A stretch of DNA of 64,000 bases from Vicia villosa (GCF_029867415.1 NW_026706252.1:62001-126000); one strand, 5' to 3'. Shown: positions 11,820 through 22,653, counted from the stretch's first letter. Numbers and translations are program-made. The notes: generated by a model from the letters alone, not told the origin.

Positions 11820-12731
11820 CCTACTTTTTTATCACTTGTTTTATTCCTTTTTTTTATATAACTTCAAAAAATCATTAAAAATAGTAGATTAATTATTTTT
11901 AATCCCTTCTTTTTTTTTGTGTTATTTATTTATTGTATTTTAACACCATGTTAAAAAATCACAAAAATATATATTTTATCATCATTTAAAAATTAATCAA
12001 AAAACAAGTATTTTAATATTGAAAAATCAACAAAAATATGTTTCTTTTTGAATATTTCTCTAAAGTGACTTAGTATATTTTTGTCAATACTTGTTTAGGG
12101 TTAGGTTAGAATGTCATTGACTTTCTTATGTACCCTTAGACCATTTCTCTTAAAGAAATTGGTATTTAACAATTAAAATTAATTAGGTTTAGGTATGTGT
12201 TTAAAACCCTAGTTTAAAACCCTAATTTGAATCCCTTAGGTTTAAAACCCTAACCAAAAAATTTGCAACATGTTGATCTTTGTCTATCCATGTTTATATT
12301 TGTACATACTTGTTGATTTTAATCCATGTCTTGTGCTTAATTGTTAATCCTTATCTTTTGTACATACTTGTTGATTTTATATCCATGTGATTTGTACTTG
12401 TTATTATTGTTGTTTATCTAACCCAATGTTTAATTATCACATTAACCATTCATCATTCATATATGATTTGAATCCAAGGGTTTAGATACATCCATATCTT
12501 GTTTGTTAACACTTGTTTGTTCTTGTACATACATGAGGTATTTATTGTTAATTGTTTAAAGCTTGATGTTTTATCCAAAGGATGAGAATGACATTGACTA
12601 AATTGTCAAGGTACTTAAATTCTTTTCCAATATCTTTTATGTTTGTGCAAAGTACTTTAAAGCTTTTCACTTGTTTATGGTTTAGTATTGTTAAAGCTTA
12701 GCCAAAAAACCTTTTGTTTTGAAACCTTGGT

Positions 12732-12836
12732 ATTAAGAATAGAATTATTCCTGGTGAAAATATTCTTAATCCATTGATCTTGTTTTTAAATCTTCGTGTT
12801 AAGACATGAATTATTCCCGGTGAAACTTCTCTTAAC
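12732..12836 (+). other. Two hairpins with the conserved loop GAATTATTCCYGGTGAAA
   Basis: Copy 1: ATTAAGAATA (12732-12741) and TATTCTTAAT (12761-12770), a perfect 10-bp stem. Copy 2: GTTAAGA (12798-12804) and TCTTAAC (12830-12836), a perfect 7-bp stem. Both enclose nearly the same loop. Further copies with other stems are in the LTR at 14869-21102. Confidence 0.6.
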
Positions 12837-12881
12837 CCATTGACCTTGTATTTTAAAGCTTAGTCCTTCTTTGATTTGTTT

Positions 12882-13157
12882 TAAACTTGCTAAGTATTTT
12901 AAAGCTTAACCTTTTAACCTTATTAGGTATTTTAAAGCCTAATCCCCTTTCAAACTTGTTAAGTATTTTAAAGCTTAACCTTTTAACCTTATTAGGTATT
13001 TTAAAGCCTAATCCCCTTTTAAACTTGTTAAGTTTTTTAAAGCTTAACCTTTTAACCTTGTTAGGTATTTTAAAGCCTAATCTTCTTTTAAATTTGTTAA
13101 GTATTTTAAAGCTTAACCCTCTTCTTAATTTTTTTTTTTTGAGTATTTTAAAGCTCA
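12882..13157 (+). repeat. 69-bp tandem repeat made of alternating hairpins with loop TATTTTAAAG
   Basis: About 3.4 copies of a 69-bp unit. Each unit holds two hairpins with the same 10-nt loop but different complementary stems: GTTAAG/CTTAAC and ATTAGG/CCTAAT. The array ends with TGAG/CTCA around the same loop at 13140-13157. Long reading frames on both strands here are a by-product of the repeat. Confidence 0.75.
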
Positions 13158-13263
13158 CACCCAAAAAGATTTTGGCCACTTTGGCCCCTTTTTCCTTTTT
13201 TAAAAAAAAAGAGGAACTACAGAAGCTCTGACTTCCCTATTGAACCTAAGGGGTATGTAGGCC

Positions 13264-13280
13264 TAAGATGCGATATCTTA
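13264..13280 (+). other. LTR hairpin HP1 (family A)
   Basis: TAAGAT, loop GCGAT, ATCTTA: a perfect 6-bp stem after TATGTAGGCC and before TCGAGC, the same position as HP1 in the other LTR families. Confidence 0.6.
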
Positions 13281-13411
13281 TCGAGCTCACTTTCAAAACA
13301 TTCTCTTCCCATCCCCACCCTCTATTTTAATAAAGTTTTTTTTCACATAGGATTTTCACAAAAAAAGGTTATTTATAAACAAAAGAAAATAACACAAAAA
13401 CAAAGAGGTTC

Positions 13412-13460
13412 CCATGGAGTACCATGGATATGAGGGGTGCTTAAAACCTTCCCCTTGTAT
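13412..13460 (+). other. Adjacent LTR hairpins HP2 and HP3 (family A)
   Basis: HP2 is CCATGG, loop AGTA, CCATGG. HP3 has arms ATATGAGGGG and CCCCTTGTAT with loop TGCTTAAAACCTT, two pairs being G-U. The layout equals that at 8664-8712, but both HP2 arms differ in sequence while pairing is kept. Confidence 0.65.
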
Positions 13461-13828
13461 AACAAACCCTCCATAGCCAGATCTCTGATAAGTTTATTAG
13501 TTTTGATTTTAAAAACTTCTGTGGGTTTTATTCGCTCTTTCACCCATTCCTTTTTGGAAACAATAAAGCGCGGTGGCGACTCTGATTAAAATGAGCTAAG
13601 TCTTCCCATGACTCTAGTCTCACCAAATTCACCGCTATAGAAGGAAGCCAAATGTTAAACTCTTTCACGTGTTTGACACTATTTTCTATATTCGTGCAGA
13701 TAAAGAACAAAGATAGGAAATTGATCCTAAAAGAGACAAAGGCACCTTTTTGGATATTTCATTACTAGCAGGGCATATTGTATGTTTACAAACGTAGAAG
13801 ATCTATGATGAGTCCATAAATATCATTG

Positions 13829-14173
13829 TTATTGATGTCCAAACCTAAGTGACCTCTCACGAAGATGAAGATTTTTCTCCTTTATGTTAATCCATTTTGA
13901 AACATAATCCATAACTACTAGTATGTATTCATTTCCCATACACGAGGGAAAGGGTTCCGTAAAATCAATCCTCCAGACATCCAACATCTCGACCTCTAAG
14001 ATATTATTCAGAGGCATTTCATTCCTCTTTAAAATGTTCCTAGTGCGTTGGCACTGGTCACATTTCTTTATAAAGGCATGAACATCTTTGAATAGTCCGG
14101 GCCAATAAATCGGCCTGTAGAATTTTTGACATAATTTTGTTGGTACTATCATATCCACCATAGGCAGAAGCAT
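13829..14173 (-). pseudogene. Athila-like integrase fragment
   Basis: The reading frame shows the second half of the integrase zinc finger (YWPGLFKD then CDQCQRT) and the start of the catalytic core (DVWRIDFTEPFP and VVMDYVSKW). The RNEMPLNNILEVE stretch between them is highly characteristic of the Athila clade. The catalytic core is cut off after the first acidic residue and no integrase could be made. Neighbouring frames contain many stops. Confidence 0.75.
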
Positions 14174-14465
14174 GAAAATGAGTTATAACACTCTTAATTT
14201 CCTCTTCTAGGATACGCCTTCAGAAAATTTCTTCAGTGCCTCTTTTAAAGAGTAGATGATCGTCCCAATAATAATGCCTAAGGTCAGAGAAAAATTACTT
14301 TTTGCGTTGGTAGTCCATATTCGGAGGAAAGACTCCGGGGGCAAGGTAGTTTTCAAAGTCAGCTTACCAAGGTGTTTGTTTTTAAACTAAAGCAAACAAC
14401 TTGTCATTTGGGAAATAGTCATCAAGCGGTAACTCTTTTTTTCCCCAGCTAACCTGGACAAATAG

Positions 14466-14702
14466 TTAGCGACCATATTTTCTGTCTTTTTTATCTCTTA
14501 TTTTGATATCGAATTCTTGCAATAATAAAATCCATTTGATTAGCCTAGGCTTAACATCATTTTTACTTAGGAGATATCTGATGGTTGCATGGTCCATATA
14601 AACAATTATTTTATAGTCCACTATGTAGGGGCGGAGTTTGTCTATAGCGAAGATCACAACTAACAATTCTTTCTTTATGGTCACATAATTAATTTGCGCC
14701 AC
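14466..14702 (-). pseudogene. Athila-like RNase H fragment
   Basis: It matches the end of a Ty3/gypsy RNase [13 protein letters not shown], then [11 protein letters not shown], then [20 protein letters not shown]. It lies upstream of the integrase fragment on the same strand, as in an intact pol. It is truncated at both ends and the gap to integrase is full of stops. Confidence 0.75.
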
Positions 14703-15168
14703 ATCCAGAGTCCTACTTGAGATAGCCTATGTCCCATTAGTGAAATTATAATTAAAACCTATAAACCATTATTAAAATACTAAAAATTTTGAATTTTTTT
14801 TAAATAATAGTACTAGACTAATAATTACATACTGCTTTCCCACACACACACACATACATAGTCAAGGATGTCTACCCCATTTACCAAGATCCGATATCAC
14901 AAGATCACATGCCACCAACGTGTGGTGTCGTTTTTTACCTCCCCGTTTCACTTGGGAGGACGGCACACTAGACCCTTCACGCGAAATTTGGAAGGAGGGA
15001 AGCGCCCGTTGTGGGATGAACTTTGTTTCAGTTCTTCCTACGATAACACACAAACTTTTTAATTATCCTACGAAGAGGAAGGGGAAAAGGATCTCAAATA
15101 AACCCTAGGAGTTTTCTAAGTGTGGGGATTCACCTAGACTAGAAATTCTGGAGTCCGGGAGATCGGTT

Positions 15169-15217
15169 ATACATAGGGAAGGTTTTAAGCACCCTACATA
15201 TCCGTAGTACTCTACGG
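15169..15217 (-). other. Adjacent LTR hairpins HP2 and HP3 (family B copy 2)
   Basis: Same sequence arrangement as 8664-8712 read on the minus strand: HP2 15202-15217, HP3 arms 15192-15201 and 15169-15178. Confidence 0.65.
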
Positions 15218-15351
15218 GAACCTTCTATGTGTCTATGTGTTTGTGTTTGTTGCTAATTGATTGGGAAAGTTTCTCCTTTGTATTAGGAGGGAAAATTGAA
15301 TTAAAGAAAAAGACTGACTGACTGACTATTTTTTGTTTTTGATTAGCTCGT

Positions 15352-15372
15352 TGAGATTCCTTGTGAACCTCA
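15352..15372 (-). other. LTR hairpin HP1 (family B copy 2)
   Basis: On the minus strand TGAGGTT pairs with AATCTCA. The one change from the 8518 copy converts an A-U pair to G-U, so pairing is kept. Confidence 0.6.
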
Positions 15373-15844
15373 TGCCTACATATCCCTAATGGAAGTCAGA
15401 GCTTTTTGTAGTTCGGGGAACTAATTAGGGAAATTAATTATTTTTGGTGCCTTCCTTGAAGCTCAAGGTTGAATCTTGAATTAAATCTCTATTTACAGTA
15501 AAGAGACATGAAATCATCTTTACAGAGAGGTATTTCTACTATTCCACCACAAACATTTAAAGTGACAGAAAAGCTGAATTCATTTCATTAAGAGAGGGAC
15601 CTTACTTGTGTATGTGCAAATATACCAGTCAAATGTCTCTTGAATGAAAGAAGGATTCTCAACCAAATTAGGGAAAGTTACACGTACCTGGGTTAACTTG
15701 CCAGAGCATGTATTTAAAAATCCTAAATGGGAGAATGATTAAAATTGAAATATTTGTTTGTTTGAATATTGTGAGATAGGAGAAATATCTCTCTATAGAG
15801 ATGAGCTATGTCTATCTACTATATGAAAGAGTTGATTTTAACTG

Positions 15845-16419
15845 GCTTGTATGAGGCCCAAGCTTGAGGCTTTTTGATTGATTTTATTGACTCTGGGAGA
15901 TGACTCCACTGGAAATTAACTTAAACTAAGAAATTTTGTGTTCTGTTCAAAGCCCAGAATTGAGGCTGACTCTAGCTGGAGAGTGTTTATTTTGTTTTAT
16001 GATTGAAAGGTTTATTTAGTGTTTTGTACAAAGCCCTGAATTGTGGCTGACTCTACCTAGGGAGACTCTATTTTGTGCCTTGTATAAAGCCCAAGGTTGT
16101 GGCTGACTCTTAGCTAGGGAAGTTATTATTTTATGCCTTGTATTAAGCCCAAGGTTGTGGCTGACTGTTGAGGAAACTGAGTATGGATGACTCTTTGAGA
16201 AAAAGATCCTGAAGGTTAGGAATCTTTTGACACAGGAAATGTGGTTTATCTGCCTTGTACAAAGCCCAAGGTTGTGGCTACTTGATGGTGAAGGACTCAC
16301 TGGGGAGACTCTATTATCTGCCTGTAAAAAACCCAAGGTTGTGGCTAACTCTCTAGGGGAATACCTATGAGGAGGGTTTTGATTCTAAAGGGAGTATGTG
16401 CCTTGTACAAAGCCCAAGG
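15845..16419 (-). repeat. Degenerate repeats with 9-nt-loop hairpins
   Basis: Plus-strand loops of the type TAYAAAGCC are flanked by complementary 5-bp arms: GCTTG/CAAGC (15845-15863), TTCTG/CAGAA (15941-15959), CCTTG/CAAGG (16078-16096, 16136-16154, 16253-16271, 16401-16419). A further copy, TCTTG/CAAGA, is at 16938-16956. Each is usually followed by TTGNGGCTGACTC. The units recur every 60-150 bp. Confidence 0.6.
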
Positions 16420-17374
16420 TTGAGGCTGACTCTTAAATGGGGAAAGATCTACCAGTGTGGGATCTTTTGACTCAGAGGGGATTTTTGACTCTATTGAGGA
16501 TTACTCTATTGTTTAGAGACTAAAGCCTAACCCTTCTGGGGATTGTGCTTTTGTTAAGCAGGAATTGATGAATTAAAGACCCAAGTTTGAAGATTGACTC
16601 TACTAGGGAATTTGTTTGAGTGATTGACCTAGACTCTATTGATGAGTTTTGAAGGTTTGAAAGATGACTTGGAAGCTAACCCTTTCTAGGGAATTTGGAT
16701 TTGAAGGATTGATTTTGGAGGCTGACCCTTTCCAAGGGTTTACTCTGCTGGAGAGTTTTATATTTTGAAAGTTGAATTTTTGGAAGCTAACCCTTTCTAG
16801 GGAATCTATGACTTTAAAGGACTGATTTTGGAGGCTAACCCTTTCCAGGGGTTTTTATTAAAATGGAGGAGTTAATGGAGGCTGACCCTTTCCAGGGAAT
16901 TTAGATTTAAAGGAGGAGTGATTAACTATTTGAGACTTCTTGTTTAAAGCTCAAGATTAAGACTGACTCTGACTGAGGATAGACAGATGTGGAACCTAGA
17001 CTCTGCTAAGGAGGAAAATTATTGGAGATTAAAGATAAAGGTGACAGAGACTGTCCATGTCTCTCATTCCAAAAGGTGTACTCAATACTGAGATTGAGAC
17101 ATTCTTAGCTTGATTAAAGTCTGGTTTTAAGAATAGAAGAAACTCATCAAGGTAGGCTAAAAGGTGACTAAAGACCTGTTCCTATGTTTATAAGAAACCT
17201 GATGGGTCCTTCTATACAAGCTCAAGAGGAAGCTGGGAATATGCTTTTAAGAAGCCTGTGGGTCCTTGTACAAAGCCCAAGAGGAGGCTAATCAAGGGTC
17301 ATCGAGGGTCCCTGTTATATCACAAGAGAAAGCTATGTGGTTTTTGAACTTAGTTTGGCTCTAAGCAAATGGGT

Positions 17375-17534
17375 AAGAGGTTTCACCGGGAATAATTCCT
17401 CTTGGATGGATGTATCCTATTTTGGTTCTAAGGCTTTTTTTAACATGTTTCGCTGGGAATAATTCATCTTGAGGCTTGAACTAAAGATCTCTAATTAGGA
17501 AAGAGCCTTCACCGGGAAGACATTCTCAATCCTA
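17375..17534 (-). other. Hairpins with the CCCGGTGAAA-type loop in LTR B
   Basis: In plus coordinates: AAGAGG (17375-17380) with CCTCTT (17398-17403), enclosing TTTCACCGGGAATAATT; and TAGGA..GAG (17496-17505) with CTC..TCCTA (17525-17534) around a related loop. The copy between them (17441-17469) has a weaker stem. Confidence 0.5.
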
Positions 17535-17544
17535 GGCCATAGTC

Positions 17545-17663
<119 letters not shown>

Positions 17664-17698
17664 TACTTGTCCTAAGGTTTTTCTCAGACGTAGTTCTA

Positions 17699-17734
<36 letters not shown>

Positions 17735-17939
17735 TTTATATTTGACAGTAATTTAAATGAAAGCTTGTAAATTGAAAGCTATAAAGCCTAACCTGGATGG
17801 AGTGGAGGCCTTTTAAGATGTATGTACAAAGCCTTACCAGTAGTTTGGTTGTTTATTGGTAACAGTTGAATGTTGAATTGTAAACAGTTGAATATTTTAT
17901 TTAAAACAGAAGAAGTGAAGATGGACACTAGGTCACATA

Positions 17940-17982
17940 GGTATCTGAAGAGTTTCACCAGGAATAATGCCCTTCAAATACC
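17940..17982 (-). other. 11-bp hairpin with TTATTCCTGGTGAAA loop
   Basis: GGTATCTGAAG (17940-17950) and CTTCAAATACC (17972-17982) pair over 11 positions. The only non-Watson-Crick pair is G-U on the minus (LTR sense) strand. The loop belongs to the same class as at 12742-12760. Confidence 0.55.
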
Positions 17983-18389
17983 AGAGGAATGTTTTGAAAA
18001 CAGAGAGAAGATTTTGTAAATACAGTTTTTTGAAGATTGACAAAAGTCAACTTAATTAGAGTAAAGACAAAGACTATACCTAATTAAGACCTAAATGATT
18101 AGGGTTTTATCACAAAATATTTACAAAGTAATTAAGTTTTGAAATTCAAATGAAAACTATATTTAAAGTGTTTTTAAAATACTTAAGAAATATGTCATTT
18201 TAAACCTAATAAAAATATATCAAATAAATAATATTTTTGTGATTTTTTTTATTATTCATAAAATAGACATGTTTAATGACAAGTGTGTGAAAAATCAAGT
18301 GAAAATGATTTAATTTGATAGGTTAATTAATTATATGAAGTTGTAAATAAAAATGAAAGGAAAAAGTGGTAAAAATATGGTTTTGTCTC

Positions 18390-18455
18390 CACCATGGTTT
18401 GAACCCACGCCCTTGCAATTACCAGCTCAAAATAACACCATTGGGCCAACGCGCG
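18390..18455 (-). other. tRNA-like sequence 2 in LTR B
   Basis: On the minus strand a box A-like TTGGCCCAATGG is followed by a box B-like GGGTTCAAACCA. Same order and spacing relative to tRNA-like sequence 1 as in LTR A. Confidence 0.5.
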
Positions 18456-18535
18456 CTTGGTGTCATAGAGGTAAACCCAATGCCATATGTGTGTTGTCAA
18501 GTGTATAAGGCAAAAAAAAGAAAATAAAATCAAAA

Positions 18536-18620
18536 GGTCTGGGGCGAGGGGGATTCGAACCCCAGACCTTGGGCACACGCTTCACACAAACTCTCTTTAC
18601 CACTGGGCTATAACGATGTA
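18536..18620 (-). other. tRNA-like sequence 1 in LTR B
   Basis: On the minus strand box A TAGCCCAGTGG (perfect to consensus) and box B GGTTCGAATCC (perfect) are about 45 bp apart, with the GGTCTGGGG/CCCCAGACC inverted repeat around box B. This is a complete internal pol III promoter by sequence; no functional tRNA fold is evident. Confidence 0.55.
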
Positions 18621-19563
18621 TTCGTTATGTATACGCCTTGTAATAAAAATATATTAAACTTGTCCCTGAATATTTGAAAATGGCACCACCACCATCTTCG
18701 TCTTCAACCTCAAGCTCTTCAATTTTTGAATTTCAGAAGTTGCTCATCTCTCAACCAAATTGGATGATGTAAACATGAAATCCGTTCTAAATTTCCTCAC
18801 GAATCCAGATATGTAACTAATATTGATTTATATTAACTAAAACTATCTAATTCTTCAGAAAACACGAAGAACACATAAACCCTAATTTTAAAATTAAATG
18901 ATGATGAAGATGAATAAATGAATGATGATAGAGGGTTTTTAATCCTCTGATGATGCTGAACAAACTGGTATCAAGATATATTAAAAAGAGTACTTAAATA
19001 AGAGAGTTAGAGTTTGAAAAAATACCTTTGAAAGTGGAGGTCGATGGCTATGGTGGAGGGCTTCTGGCTATGGACAAATGATCACAAAAGCTTCCTAGGG
19101 ACTCAATGATGCTAACTGAATACTTATTGCAACTTGAATGCTTCAGAATTGCTCTACCTGACCCCTCCTATTTGAGCTTCAAGTAAAAATGGAAGATTGT
19201 GATTCTGCACTTACAGGTAGGCTGCGACCATCTGGATAGCTTCACTACACCCTAAGGAACGTGTTTGAATGCTTGGACTTGTTTGACACCCTCTAAATTG
19301 TTCTACAGACCTCCAACTGCTTAAGCTCCAAAATGAAAGTGGCTATGGAGTTTCTCCACTTACAAAAGTGATCCAGGTGCTTGGATCACTTCTAATGAAC
19401 CTCCTTGAGATGTTAGAAGGCTCACTTTCAAAAGAAGAGCTCTGGTTTGAAGAATTCGATTCTTCTTGCCAAAGAACTTTTGAAAACCATAAGCATGAGG
19501 GAGAGAAGGAGAAAGCAAGAATTGGAGTTGCTTTGGTGTGTCTAATACTGAGGTATGCACTTG

Positions 19564-19572
19564 TATTTATAG
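19564..19572 (-). promoter_or_regulatory. TATA box of LTR B
   Basis: Minus strand TATAAATAC, 1.53 kb from the LTR start at 21102. Position agrees with the TATA box of LTR A. Confidence 0.6.
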
Positions 19573-21102
19573 GCAAAGAGTTCAGTGTAATTGCAGAGGA
19601 GTGAGCTTGCTTAGTGAAGTCATTTTGGTTTCTTGGCCATGAAGAAATTCAAGGAATCTTGCAAATATAATCATTTCATTTTCGAGCTAGCTCCCCATCC
19701 ATTGATCTCTTCTGATCTTAGGGGACAATTCTGATGCAGAGGAGAGCTTCAAATTGTTGGGAGAATATTCCTTTGGTGATTCATCCATTTGCCATAAATT
19801 CTCAAATGTAATCATTACATAATCACATGCCTTTGTTTTTGGGAATATTCTTCAATCCTTATGCAATAATGAAAATGAATGCATGGCATCTTTACTTATG
19901 AGTTATGGATCGTGTAGCATCAATTGGTAGAGGTATTTGCACGAATTTGCAAAGTTCCAAATTGTACATGACTTATAATTTCTCTTCATGAGGCCAACTT
20001 TGATCAAGCATAACTCCTAGCTCAAAATGAATTTGGAGAAGGTTGAGCACAATTTGGAAATACCTTAACATGTACTTCAACTCATTAGTTTGGAGTTTCT
20101 TCAAAATCACTTGGGAAGATTGTGTAAAATGGGTCTAAAGTTGGAAGAAAACTAGGTTAAAAACACTTAGAATTTTTTCTAAGTTTTTATGACCTATAAC
20201 TTCCAAAGCTCATATATTTTAAATGATTGATCTCTTGAAAAAAGTTCCAATGTGAGAAGTTGTTTTATTTTGAAAGATCTACAACTTTCATGTTGGAAGT
20301 TTTTTTGAGTTGTGTAGGTGAAATTTTGAGATCCATGAACTAGGTCAAAATGGACTAGTTTGACTTTTTGTTGACTTTTTGATTCTTGATGAATTTTCTT
20401 GATTTTCTTTGGTAAAATGAATTCAATAATCATATGTTGATGATATTGATCCTTAAAAGTCATGGTTTGACCTAAAATCCTAAAAGTCAAAGGTGATCTT
20501 GTACAATTGACTTTTTCCAAATGAAGTGAAATCTTGGACTTCTGTGATGAATCAAGCTCTCCTCCTCAAATGAATGGTATGAATGGATTATATTGAGGTA
20601 ATAGAAGTTCTTGAGCCATGTTTTGAGTTGTGGACCCATGCCCTGATTAAAAGTCAACTGTCCAAGTGAATTAGGTCTGAAACCCTAATTGTAGATCAGA
20701 TGAAATTGATGACTGTGGGTCTTGAATTGAAGTACAATGCCCAATGGATATTGTCATATGGTTCATTTGAAGTTGCTTGAAACCTTTGAGTGATGCCCTT
20801 GAGCTTTGTAGGGTTTCCCAAATGTGGTCCCTGATTTTAGTCCTTGATGGGCTCAAAACCCTAGTTGAGCAAACCTGAGTCTATGTGACTGGTGTCTAAT
20901 CAATAACAGGTGAATGAATGAATCATTTGAGTCTTGCAATTGTATTAGAGGTTAATCTCATATTGATTGGTCCTTTGCTTGAACTATCTTGTCCTTGAGC
21001 ACCCTCGATTGAGTACCGGATGAATAAGTGACTGTTCTGAGTACCTGTCTTAAAATGTCTGGAGATGTGACATCTCAGGGGGGTCAAAATTAGGGTATGA
21101 CA

Positions 21103-22406
21103 CAATGTACTCCCAATCACCAAGAGTTACGCCACCTGACTTCATGTGAAGTCCAAGTATTTTAAGTCGATCGCCCCTAAGAAAATCGGCGAAAGATCTT
21201 ATCATCTTGCCAAGCACGTAGTAATAATCCTCGTCAGGATTTAGGCAGGTGATCAACCTCGTGTGCCCATACACGCGACAATGGACTTACACATTCCTCA
21301 ATGCAAACTATATGCACTCTCAATCTGATTATGGCAACTCTAACCCCAAGTAATAATTTAATCTTCAAGAATCCATCATTTCAAATCTTACATATGTTAA
21401 GCACTTAGGTTGAGTGCCAATTACCATTAGAAACCTCAAAATGTCACTATTATTAATTCATCTCACAATCTTACATCTACCTATTAAGTTCAGCTCTTAC
21501 AATGAATAGTATATGGTTGAATTCCTAAGAAAGAGAGGCAAACTTTAAAGGATATAGTCGACCAAGTCTTTCCCTAGCCAGAATTCAACCAAATACAACT
21601 ACTCAATGTATCCAACTTCTCTTCTGTTATTGCGAATCTAACACATAATATCTAACAAGGTTGTGTTTCTCTCCTTCAAGGAGTAATAAATCATTTTCTT
21701 AGTCTAACAATCATAATCATTCAAGTATAAATGTATAAATATTTAGACAATTAATCAAATAACGCAAGTACAATACAACCGCAAATTGTCGTAGATTATT
21801 CCTATGATAAATAATTAAGGCCGGCGTAACCTTGTTTAATGATTCGTGAAAATTATTATCTGAGAATAGACTCTCCTTACTTATTTATCTCTAGTATGGC
21901 TTGGGACACCACTACACATATACATTAAACTATTTTAAGCTAACCGTTCCAACGTGTACGAAATCTTTCCCCACCTTTTGTTATTGAAGGCGTTACAAAA
22001 ATTTCCTCAGGCATCACTTTTAAATCATAAAAAGAGCCTAATTTCCTCTGAGCGTTGGGTTGTTAAGAAATAACAATATATAATTAACTAATTATCACTT
22101 ATAAAATCTTATTTTAAAACCTTAAATATTTATTCAATTTAAATGTTAATTAGACTATACCCTTGTTTATATTTGATAGGTTTTAAAATTTGTCGAGAGT
22201 ATGACCTTAATAATATTTTTAATAAATAAAAATATTTCATCATTATAACGATAATAAAATAGTAGTTAAAATAAATTAATACTAAAATTTACGCGATGTA
22301 ACGGCTTACCGGTAATGAAGAAAAATTCTACCGAAATCTCACTAACTTTAGAATTTTACCAAAGAGAGTTTAAACCACACAAAACTAATATGTTTTAATA
22401 GATGAA
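21103..22406. other. Unassigned DNA between LTR B and the Helitron end
   Basis: AT-rich sequence with no repeat structure or gene that I recognise, apart from the coding-like stretch at 21111-21290. It is the common right flank of the LTR at 14869-21102 and the left flank of the Helitron. Confidence 0.5.
21111..21290 (-). pseudogene. Unrecognised coding-like fragment cut by LTR B
   Basis: The minus strand is open for about 60 codons, with a balanced composition unlike the surrounding AT-rich DNA (YGHTRLITCLNPDEDYYY, then FADFLRGDRLKILGLHMKSG, ending GDWEYI at the LTR junction). I do not recognise the family. It ends exactly where LTR B begins, so the insertion may have interrupted it. It could be an exon of a host gene or of an older transposon. 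Confidence 0.35.
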
Positions 22407-22435
22407 CTAGACGTCTACCCGTGCGATGCACGGGG
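22407..22435 (-). terminator. Helitron 3' terminus: hairpin plus CTAG
   Basis: A 7-bp GC-rich stem with a 3-nt loop ends 8 bases before CTAG. This is the standard Helitron 3' end that marks the stop of rolling-circle transfer. Confidence 0.85.
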
Positions 22436-22653
22436 AAGTTATATTTAATTAGTAATAAATGTAAAATCTGGGTAAAAGTAATTTATAAATTAAATAGATA
22501 TATTATCTAAAATTTAATAATAATAATAAAAGAGAGCAAAACAAATATAAAAATAGAATAAAAATAATAATTGACAGATGTTTGAGTTTAGGGTAAATGA
22601 TATTATAAATTTAATATTAATAGTGAAAGTTTGATGAAATAGATCAGTAACAA

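Larger units (their letters stand above)
8998..13639 (+). repeat. Solo Ogre-type LTR (family A, 4642 bp)
   Basis: It opens with TGTTGCACCCC and is flanked by the direct 5-bp repeat GAAGG at 8993-8997 and 13640-13644, as expected for a single LTR left by recombination between the two LTRs of an element. Its last bases are CTATA rather than CA, possibly a C-to-T change. A TATA box at 10465 places the first 1.5 kb as U3 and the remaining 3.1 kb as transcribed leader. In order it holds two tRNA-like sequences, several conserved-loop hairpins and the HP1-HP3 module. Apart from these it is AT-rich with no gene. Confidence 0.8.
13640..14868 (-). mobile_element. Decayed Athila-like Ty3/gypsy pol fragment
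   Basis: The minus strand holds recognisable RNase H then integrase pieces in correct order, separated by stops and frameshifts. No LTR, primer site or polypurine tract could be assigned. The fragment sits between two Ogre-type LTRs of opposite orientation, and its ends are approximate. A short CA run is at about 14841-14854. Confidence 0.6.

Noticed and set aside
12853..13231. Open frames of over 100 codons on both strands
   Set aside because: They arise from the 69-bp tandem repeat, whose length is a multiple of three; the translated sequence is a simple Lys/Phe or Leu/Asn-rich repeat with no start context.
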